NCBI GenBank assembly: GCA_948433295.1
Contig: CAOJDT010000009.1
Coordinates: 1-38,079 of the forward strand
Length of the DNA stretch: 38,079 nucleotides
Direction: 5' to 3'
From: an uncultured bacterium
GTDB lineage: Bacteria > Cyanobacteriota > Vampirovibrionia > Gastranaerophilales > Gastranaerophilaceae
Shown: piece after piece, positions 33,045 to 38,079 of the stretch
Numbering within the stretch: the stretch's first letter is position 1
How the letters are laid out: every line of letters starts with the position of its first letter
Position numbers and translations under genes: made by a program
The notes under the pieces: model-generated
Seen by the model: the letters and a program-made list of their open reading frames with translations, nothing else
Told to the model about the DNA's origin: nothing
Databases searched by the model: none

Positions 33045-33368
33045 ATGAAAAAGTTTTTGGCTATATTAGGTTTAATATTTGAAATACCGTTATTGTTGTT
33101 GTTGTCTCTTTTTGGTGGGGTCTTATACATGTTTGCCATGGATTATATGGATTATCGTATAACTAAAGTTATCGGGTATACTTCTGTCAATTTGGTTCAT
33201 GATATTTTTGTATCAATAATCTTTATATGTATAAGTTTTTCATTAATAAATATAACAGTTGGTACAGTTAATTTTATAAATAATAAACCGTTGACCATAA
33301 CTAATAAAATTTCATTTGTATTAATTTTATTAATAGGTATATATATAGGTATTATTTATTTAATATAA
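33045..33368 (+). CDS. Small membrane protein, second of the pair
   Basis: 107 residues, three hydrophobic helices (about 5-32, 47-66 and 84-107). The protein is not clearly similar to its neighbour beyond MKK/MKN and overall build, although their promoters are near copies. It has no ribosome binding site. Its 3' end overlaps the 3' end of the leftward toxin-like gene by 17 bp (33352-33368), so the two transcripts are antisense there. Possible immunity protein, by context only. Confidence 0.6.
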   Translation: MKKFLAILGLIFEIPLLLLLSLFGGVLYMFAMDYMDYRITKVIGYTSVNLVHDIFVSIIFICISFSLINITVGTVNFINNKPLTITNKISFVLILLIGIYIGIIYLI

Positions 33369-34755
33369 TTTGAGTCCACACCTCCTTCGGTATTGACAGG
33401 ACATTAATTGTGTAGAAATTGGTAATTTCTCCACGTTCTTGTAGATTATGTGCCCATTCAACTTGCCACATCGGATCATCTTTGTTGAAATCGTAAGTAT
33501 CTATTACATATCCTTTAAGATTTCCTTCTGCGTCAATATGCAGGTTTGTTATATCCGCATGACCAAGTGCTAATGCTAAATTTTTTGAACTACCGAAATA
33601 TGTACTGCCATTTACAACATTCCCTTCAATGAGTGAGGAAAAGTTTTCATCAAGAAAGTTCTTAAATTCGGGACTGTGGACGATTTCTTGAGTTAATCTG
33701 CAATCGGGACGTAAAATAATTCCTGGCGCATCAACCTTTCCAATTTGTTTTAAAACTTTTGCTTGTACAAATGTTCGAATATTTCTAGGTAATTGTTTTG
33801 TGCTATCAATTAAATAATAACTATTTTCAGCAATATATTCTGAACTATTTTTAAAACCAGCAACAGCTGCTTGCCAAAATGCATTTGCGTCTGGGCAATT
33901 TTCATAGTGTTCGTAATAATTCATGCCTGCATTAATTGCCAGTTTTTCAATATAAGGTGCCTTATGTAATCCTGTTCTTCTAAGCTGTTCCAATTTTGAG
34001 TATTTTGGAGTGTTTGATTTTACAGGAGCCCTATTCGGGTCCATTGACGGCATTGAAGATATTGTTCGTGCGGCTTCTGCGGTTTTGTAATTCGATTGAT
34101 AATTGTTTAATTCGTTCAGTACTGTCTGATAATCTTCGTGCTCTGACGCGTATTCTATCCTTGATATGGCAAGTCGGTTCTTTTGATTTAAGTCACGTTG
34201 TTCTGCCAGTGTTTTGTAAAGCTCGGAATATTCTTGTTGATTTTTTGTGTTAACAAGTTTATTCAGAGTGTTTTTTTCAATTTTATCCGCAAGATTTTGT
34301 GTTTCTTTAATCTTTTGGATTTCTGTGTTTAATTGTGGTTTTAGTTTTGCTTTTTCTGAAATATTTCCGATGAGTCCTGCTTTGTAAAGCTTTCCTGCAA
34401 CTTGAGCCGCTGTGATTCCGACTGTAAGAGCAATCGAACCAACGGATAATACCGCACTTAAAATATTACTGAAGTCAATGTTAGACGTTGAGACTCCGCC
34501 GCTTAACACAATATTAGGACCGGCATTCATATTAAACGAGTCTTGTTGTGTCCCTGTATCTTTACCTGTAAGTATATTAATTAATTTGTCGAGAGGGTTT
34601 TTAGTTTCAGTACCCCAATCATCCCTATATTCAGGAGTTTTTTCGGGCATAATGCCGTTAGAGTTTCCTATACCTCTGTAATGTTCTTTTACATGTGTTC
34701 CGTCGTTTTTTGTATACGAATTTACATGTACTGTTTTTTGTTCATAAATTGACAT
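33352..34755 (-). CDS. Toxin-like or phage-associated modular protein
   Basis: 467 residues. The N-terminal segment TVHVNSYTKNDGTHVKEHYR is a short module seen at the start of many phage-associated and exported proteins. A low-complexity region and a hydrophobic Gly/Ala/Val stretch (about 95-125) follow, then a Lys/Glu/Gln coiled coil (about 130-235). The distinct C-terminal domain (about 255-467) contains NGSTYFGSSKNLALALGHAD and YVIDTYDFN. The build (sorting-like N-terminus, coiled coil, variable C-terminus) resembles polymorphic toxins. No catalytic motif can be named. Its start, leader and promoter lie in a 93-bp inverted repeat shared with the gene at 36380; the ATG at 34755 follows AAGGAAAT. 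Confidence 0.6.
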   Translation of the reverse strand: MSIYEQKTVHVNSYTKNDGTHVKEHYRGIGNSNGIMPEKTPEYRDDWGTETKNPLDKLINILTGKDTGTQQDSFNMNAGPNIVLSGGVSTSNIDFSNILSAVLSVGSIALTVGITAAQVAGKLYKAGLIGNISEKAKLKPQLNTEIQKIKETQNLADKIEKNTLNKLVNTKNQQEYSELYKTLAEQRDLNQKNRLAISRIEYASEHEDYQTVLNELNNYQSNYKTAEAARTISSMPSMDPNRAPVKSNTPKYSKLEQLRRTGLHKAPYIEKLAINAGMNYYEHYENCPDANAFWQAAVAGFKNSSEYIAENSYYLIDSTKQLPRNIRTFVQAKVLKQIGKVDAPGIILRPDCRLTQEIVHSPEFKNFLDENFSSLIEGNVVNGSTYFGSSKNLALALGHADITNLHIDAEGNLKGYVIDTYDFNKDDPMWQVEWAHNLQERGEITNFYTINVLSIPKEVWTQIILNK

Positions 34756-34841
34756 AAATTTCCTTCCCGTATTCGGGGAACAGAAATAAATAAGGCGCAT
34801 ATATATTATACACTATAAATGCGCATTCCGTCAAGAAACAT
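34749..34841 (-). repeat. 93-bp inverted repeat, left copy, carrying promoter, leader and start codon
   Basis: Read on the minus strand it matches 36294-36386 at 91 of 93 positions. It contains a remnant of the pheA 3' end (codons for FLDGMRIYSV and stop), TTGACG / TATAAT, a 5' leader with the small hairpin TTCCC-loop-GGGAA, the AAGGAAAT ribosome binding site and ATGTCAA. Similarity ends abruptly at both edges. Confidence 0.9.
34805..34834 (-). promoter_or_regulatory. Promoter of the toxin-like gene, within the inverted repeat
   Basis: TTGACG (34834-34829), an 18-nt spacer and TATAAT (34810-34805). The leader would be about 43 nt long. Confidence 0.65.
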
Positions 34842-34853
34842 ATATTCTTGACA

Positions 34854-34882
34854 TTGACAGTCCTATGAAGATATGTTAAGAT
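34854..34882 (+). promoter_or_regulatory. Promoter of the zinc-ribbon / pheA operon
   Basis: TTGACA (34854-34859), a 17-nt spacer and TAAGAT (34877-34882), inside the segment bounded by the inverted repeats. GGAGG stands before the ATG at 34910. Confidence 0.65.
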
Positions 34883-34909
34883 AATTTTATTAAATACGGA
34901 GGATTAACT

Positions 34910-35425
34910 ATGGCTGATTCACATCAAACTTTAAGATGTCCCGCTTGCGGAGAAGAAATGAAAAAGATTTTTATCCCGTCTCAGGGTATTAATATTGATA
35001 TTTGTACCGAGGGTTGCGGCGGTATATTTTTCGATAACAGAGAATTTGCGATGTTTGATGAAAAACACGAAAATATAGATGAGATTATCAAAGCTGTCGA
35101 AAATAAAGAATTTCAAAAGGTTGATGAATCATTGCCACGCTATTGCCCTGCCTGTGGCGCGAAAATGGTTAAAAATTATGCAAGTATTAAAAAAGAAGTT
35201 CAGGTTGATGATTGTTATTCCTGCGGCGGAAAATTCCTTGACCACGGAGAACTTGCTCATATCCGATCGCAATACGAAAATGAACTTGAACGCTCAAATG
35301 ATGTTCTAAAGTTTGTTTATAATGAAGTCGGTAAAGAGATTGCAAGCGTAGAAGCTGTGGCTGAAAAAGGGCTTAAAAGACGCTCTTTGCTTAAAAAACT
35401 TTTTGATACATTAATTTTGGATTAA
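34910..35425 (+). CDS. Protein with two zf-TFIIB-type zinc ribbons
   Basis: 171 residues. Two similar zinc ribbons: C10-C13 ... C32-C36 (CPACGEEM ... CTEGCGGIFFD) and C79-C82 ... C102-C105 (CPACGAKM ... CYSCGGKFLDHGE). Each has the 'CP.CG..M ... C..CGG.(W/F).D..E' pattern of small TFIIB-like zinc-finger proteins. The function of this family is poorly known; nucleic-acid or protein binding is likely. The helical C-terminus (about 115-171) is basic at the end. It is co-transcribed with pheA (22-nt gap). Confidence 0.85.
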   Translation: MADSHQTLRCPACGEEMKKIFIPSQGINIDICTEGCGGIFFDNREFAMFDEKHENIDEIIKAVENKEFQKVDESLPRYCPACGAKMVKNYASIKKEVQVDDCYSCGGKFLDHGELAHIRSQYENELERSNDVLKFVYNEVGKEIASVEAVAEKGLKRRSLLKKLFDTLILD

Positions 35426-35447
35426 CTCTGATTGGAGTTAAAAATTT

Positions 35448-36329
35448 ATGAATTTTGATAATGTTTCTAATATTGCATATTTAGGTCCAAACGCGTCTTT
35501 TTCGGAGATGGCGAAAGATTTGTTTGAGGCGAGATATGATATTAATGCGTATCCTATGCCTATGCAGACAATCAGGCAGGTTGTTGAATATGTAGAAAAT
35601 AATCCCAATACTCTCGGGGTTTTACCTGTGGAAAATTCTATTGAAGGCACGGTCAGAGAAACTCTTGATACTCTTATGCACAGTAAAAATCAGAATATCA
35701 AGATTCTTTCGCAGATTATTATGCCGATTAATCACTGCCTTCTTGCAAGAACCACAGAATGTTACAGTATAACGGGCGGTATAATTTCTCATCCGCAGGC
35801 GCTTGCACAATGCAGGAATTTTATTCACGAAGAAATGCCGAGAAATATTAATATTATAGAATCTCCGAGTACGGCAGAGGCTGCAAGAAGTCTTTCTAAT
35901 TATAATCTCACTTACGCGGCTATCGGAAGCGAAAAAACTGCAGAAGTTTATAATTTGAATATCTTAAAATCAAATATAAATGATGATAAAACAAATAAAA
36001 CGAGATTTGTTCTTATTGGAGATTTTGAAACCGATAAGACCGGCAGGGACCGAACTTCAATTGCATTTGCCGCAGATAACAGACCTGGTGCGCTGATGGA
36101 GATTTTGAATATATTTTACGAAAGTAATATTAATCTTTCTTATATTTCATCGCGCCCGTCTAAGCTGGAATTCGGCGATTATATATTTATCGTTAATTTT
36201 GACGGGCATATAAAGTCAAAGAAAATTTTTGATGCGCTTACTAAAATAAAAGAGAAAACTACTTTTATGAAATTTCTTGGTTCTTATGAAAAAATGTTTC
36301 TTGACGGAATTCGCATTCATAGTGTATAA
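35448..36329 (+). CDS. pheA: Prephenate dehydratase
   Basis: 293 residues, monofunctional length. It converts prephenate to phenylpyruvate for phenylalanine synthesis. The catalytic domain has YLGPNASFSE (11-20), PVENSIEGTV (60-69) and the catalytic TRF triad 184-186 (NKTRFVLIG). An ACT regulatory domain spans about 203-280 (RPGALMEILNIFYESNINL, then SSRPSK where ESRP is usual); phenylalanine feedback is likely. The protein should end near LGSYE, and the last residues (MFLDGIRIHSV) lie inside the 93-bp repeat, so the repeat supplies both the C-terminal tail and, on the same bases, the promoter of the next gene. Confidence 0.95.
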   Translation: MNFDNVSNIAYLGPNASFSEMAKDLFEARYDINAYPMPMQTIRQVVEYVENNPNTLGVLPVENSIEGTVRETLDTLMHSKNQNIKILSQIIMPINHCLLARTTECYSITGGIISHPQALAQCRNFIHEEMPRNINIIESPSTAEAARSLSNYNLTYAAIGSEKTAEVYNLNILKSNINDDKTNKTRFVLIGDFETDKTGRDRTSIAFAADNRPGALMEILNIFYESNINLSYISSRPSKLEFGDYIFIVNFDGHIKSKKIFDALTKIKEKTTFMKFLGSYEKMFLDGIRIHSV

Positions 36330-36386
36330 TATATATGCGCCTTATTTATTTCTGTTCCCCGAATACGGGAAGGAAATTTATGTCAA
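36294..36386 (+). repeat. 93-bp inverted repeat, right copy
   Basis: Partner of 34749-34841 in opposite orientation; the two differ at only two positions, both in the pheA-tail part. It spans the last 11 codons of pheA, a full promoter, the leader and the first codons (ATGTCAA) of the tail-fibre-like gene. The two copies bound a 1452-bp segment. Confidence 0.9.
36301..36330 (+). promoter_or_regulatory. Promoter of the tail-fibre-like gene embedded in the pheA 3' end
   Basis: TTGACG (36301-36306), an 18-nt spacer and TATAAT (36325-36330). The -10 box includes the pheA stop codon (36327-36329). Confidence 0.65.
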
Positions 36387-37318
36387 ATTCATTGATTCCA
36401 TATTCATTTACTCCCGGCACAAAAGCTAAAGCCCAGGAAGTGAATGCAAATTTTATCGCTTTAGCCGAGAAAATTGAGCAGACTATTGAAACTACTAACC
36501 AGAAGTTTGCTGAAACTGAACAAAAAATAGAACAAACAAATTCTCAATCAGAAGAGAAAAAATGCGATAAAAATCTTGGTAATACTACACTTATTACAAA
36601 TTGTGTACTTGAAGCCCCTAACGGTGTTATAGATGTTTATGAAAATGTTATTACCGTTAAGGAAGGTCTAAAAGTTATGATTCCGAACGGCTTAAATGCC
36701 GATGGATCTGTTAACAGTATTATTTACGAAGTAGCCGAAGATGTTGAATTAACATTGCCGAATAATACGGATTGTAACTGTGTGTATGTCACTCCAAACG
36801 GTTGTGGATACGCTAATGCTTATGTTAATTCGGATTTGGAACCTGCAAAGAAATTCGGACTCTGGTATAAACCTACTGAAAATAAAATGTATCTTTATAA
36901 TGGTGATATGTCAGAGTGGCAAGAGATTAGCGCGCTTGTAATTGCATTATATACAATTAACGATGCAGTAATTACAGTAGGAGAAATCGTTAAACCTGTT
37001 CGATTGCTTACTACTACTGACAGACTCAGTGTTATGAACTGGATTGCTCCTGATTATACTAATTCTGTCGATTTGCAATGGGGCGGTACATATACTGCTC
37101 AAAAAAACGGGTGGGTGTATTGTACCTCTGTAGGACAAGTGGGAGCCTGGCAGCGATTAATAATTAATGGTAAGAGTTTCTATACTAACTGGGTAAGAAA
37201 CGGAGACCAGGCAGGGTCTTGTGCTTGTTTTATAGTCAAAAAAGGTGACACGTATAAAGGTGAAGGTCACTATTATATTGCCAGAATGTACTTTATACCA
37301 ATGGAAGGAGAAGTTTAA
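36380..37318 (+). CDS. Phage tail-fibre-like protein
   Basis: 312 residues. It begins SLIPYSFTPGTKAKAQEVNA, a segment typical of phage tail-fibre N-termini, then a coiled coil (about 24-60, IEQTIETTNQKFAETEQKIE). A beta-rich middle follows, and the C-terminal receptor-type domain has YTAQKNGWVYCTS and VKKGDTYKGEGHYY, found in tail-fibre tips. It is likely a trimer that binds a surface. The start is at 36380 after AAGGAAAT; an earlier ATG upstream lies in the leader. No capsid, terminase, sheath or integrase gene is near, so it is a stray phage module or a tailocin remnant. Confidence 0.7.
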   Translation: MSNSLIPYSFTPGTKAKAQEVNANFIALAEKIEQTIETTNQKFAETEQKIEQTNSQSEEKKCDKNLGNTTLITNCVLEAPNGVIDVYENVITVKEGLKVMIPNGLNADGSVNSIIYEVAEDVELTLPNNTDCNCVYVTPNGCGYANAYVNSDLEPAKKFGLWYKPTENKMYLYNGDMSEWQEISALVIALYTINDAVITVGEIVKPVRLLTTTDRLSVMNWIAPDYTNSVDLQWGGTYTAQKNGWVYCTSVGQVGAWQRLIINGKSFYTNWVRNGDQAGSCACFIVKKGDTYKGEGHYYIARMYFIPMEGEV

Positions 37319-37686
37319 TGTTTTATGTAATAAAAGATAGCAAACTGTACGAATTTGGAGACAGAGTTAACTCGGCCTGGAGCTATCCGAATGAAGCCAA
37401 AGAATTGTCAGGGGTTACTGTTGATGATTTTTATGCAGAGCGTGACAGATTTAAGGTAGAAAACGGTATTCTTGTGGATATATCTCAAACCGAAGCTTAT
37501 TTGACAAGAAAATCCAAAGAACAAAACGAAGCCAGAAAAGCAGAGATTCAAAAAGAACTTGATGCCTTGGATTTGAAATGCATTAGGGCAATGCGGGAAG
37601 GCGGCAATGATGACGACGGTGTTCCGTTTCTTGAAAAATACCAGAGTGAAATAGAATTGCTCAGAGAGGAGTATAATTCGTTATAG
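37318..37686 (+). CDS. Tail-fibre-associated small protein
   Basis: 122 residues. A folded N-terminal half (MFYVIKDSKLYEFG...) is followed by a helical C-terminal half: KSKEQNEARKAEIQKELDAL, DLKCIRAMREGG and EIELLREEYNSL. That C-terminal pattern (a charged helix, 'ALDL..IRA.REG', closing helix) is common in small proteins encoded right after phage tail fibres and thought to aid their assembly. Its ATG overlaps the stop of the fibre-like gene by 1 nt, so the two are coupled. Confidence 0.65.
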   Translation: MFYVIKDSKLYEFGDRVNSAWSYPNEAKELSGVTVDDFYAERDRFKVENGILVDISQTEAYLTRKSKEQNEARKAEIQKELDALDLKCIRAMREGGNDDDGVPFLEKYQSEIELLREEYNSL

Positions 37687-37691
37687 AAATA

Positions 37692-37721
37692 AAAAAGAGC
37701 CTTTTTTTAAAGGCTCTTTTT
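37692..37721. terminator. Bidirectional terminator
   Basis: Stem AAAAAGAGCCTTT / AAAGGCTCTTTTT with a 4-nt loop, between the tail-fibre pair and the next leftward gene. Confidence 0.9.
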
Positions 37722-37729
37722 GTTGTTAT

Positions 37730-38079
37730 TTATATTATATTGAAATATTTATTCATCATATCTTGAATTTGATTATTTATTAATTCGGAAATCCCTTTTA
37801 TTGGAGTAGGGTGATGGAATTCCGCCAGGCAATCAGGCGCATTTTTATTCAACAGTGTTGACATTTTGTTTCCAAAAAGCAACGCCTCATCCGCATAGTA
37901 GCTTTTCATATAATTTGCGTCAATTTTTAAATCATTATCCTTCATGTTGTAGATTTTCTTTGTAATCTTCGCGATAAAAGAAAAGATGGGAAGATTATCA
38001 TCCCTTTCGAAAATTGGTTTTCCGTTAACTATTAAAGTTTTCGGAGAGTTTGGGGTTTCGGATATTGTACTGATATGGA
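37730..38079 (-). CDS. Unidentified protein, N-terminus beyond window edge
   Basis: About 115 C-terminal residues are visible, open through base 38079; the apparent Met at 37945 is internal. The segment begins HISTISETPNSPKTLIVNGK and ends NNQIQDMMNKYFNII. It is mixed helical, without membrane segments or recognisable motifs. The frame is uninterrupted and ends 9 nt past a strong terminator, so it is a real gene. No family can be named from this part. Confidence 0.6.
   Translation of the reverse strand, partial: HISTISETPNSPKTLIVNGKPIFERDDNLPIFSFIAKITKKIYNMKDNDLKIDANYMKSYYADEALLFGNKMSTLLNKNAPDCLAEFHHPTPIKGISELINNQIQDMMNKYFNII

Noticed and set aside
34842-36293. Composite transposon or integrative element
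   Set aside because: The segment holds only the zinc-ribbon gene and pheA; no transposase or integrase, no terminal duplication outside the repeats.
36335-36379. In-frame extension MRLIYFCSPNTGRKF before the tail-fibre-like gene (and the same before the toxin-like gene)
   Set aside because: It would translate the leader of the 93-bp repeat; the ATG after AAGGAAAT in both copies is the better start.
36380-37686. Diversity-generating retroelement target
   Set aside because: The tail-fibre-like gene would be a classic target, but no reverse transcriptase or template repeat is in the window; not excluded beyond the edge.
1-38079. CRISPR array
   Set aside because: No regularly spaced direct repeats of CRISPR type were seen, and no cas genes.

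Overview
The window is AT-rich, gene-dense bacterial DNA with a Gram-negative (diderm) gene set: a TolC-family outer-membrane protein, an MCE/MlaD-like lipid-transport protein, a TonB-like periplasmic protein, LysM and TPR secreted proteins. Three prepilins with a near-identical N-terminal segment reading FTLAEVLITLGIIG, a cyanobacterial-looking omega subunit and a gmk-coaBC gene pair suggest a non-photosynthetic cyanobacterial relative of the gut (Gastranaerophilales / 'Melainabacteria'). That assignment is my inference from protein character, not a database result.

Layout. 1-3416: LysM protein (cut by the edge), upp with an MCE-family gene, a MITE-like element, rpoZ-like gene and purine nucleoside phosphorylase. 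3534-6453: an EF-hand protein and a large membrane protein with an internal duplication. 6492-10297: plsY, then a tight VWA / FHA-like membrane / TonB-like / micro-protein operon that stops exactly at a second, degenerate MITE copy. 10461-13542: small membrane and secreted proteins and a TolC-family protein. 13546-19406: three prepilins, two of them divergent from small XRE regulators, a tRNA-Gln, a 10-G tract before one prepilin, and a NIF3-coaBC-gmk operon. 19452-25703: sugar-phosphate MFS transporter, DEDDh exonuclease, thioredoxin, and a 1112-residue coiled-coil protein with another internal duplication. 25768-30869: a leftward signalling operon (HD-GYP with GAF, TPR, two LuxR-type response regulators, pentapeptide-repeat protein). 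30951-32501: a GT2 glycosyltransferase and an M48-like protein with an altered zinc motif.

32555-37686 is the most unusual stretch. Two small membrane-protein genes carry the same upstream promoter block and face a toxin-like gene read the other way. That gene and a phage tail-fibre-like gene 1.5 kb away are both read outward from two 93-bp inverted repeats (91/93 identical). Each repeat contains a complete promoter, 5' leader, ribosome binding site and start codon, plus the last codons of pheA. Between the repeats lies a self-contained zinc-ribbon / pheA operon, so the segment could invert.

A second recurring theme is genes with no ribosome binding site whose -10 box ends 6-8 nt before the ATG (about seven cases). 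This suggests frequent leaderless transcripts.
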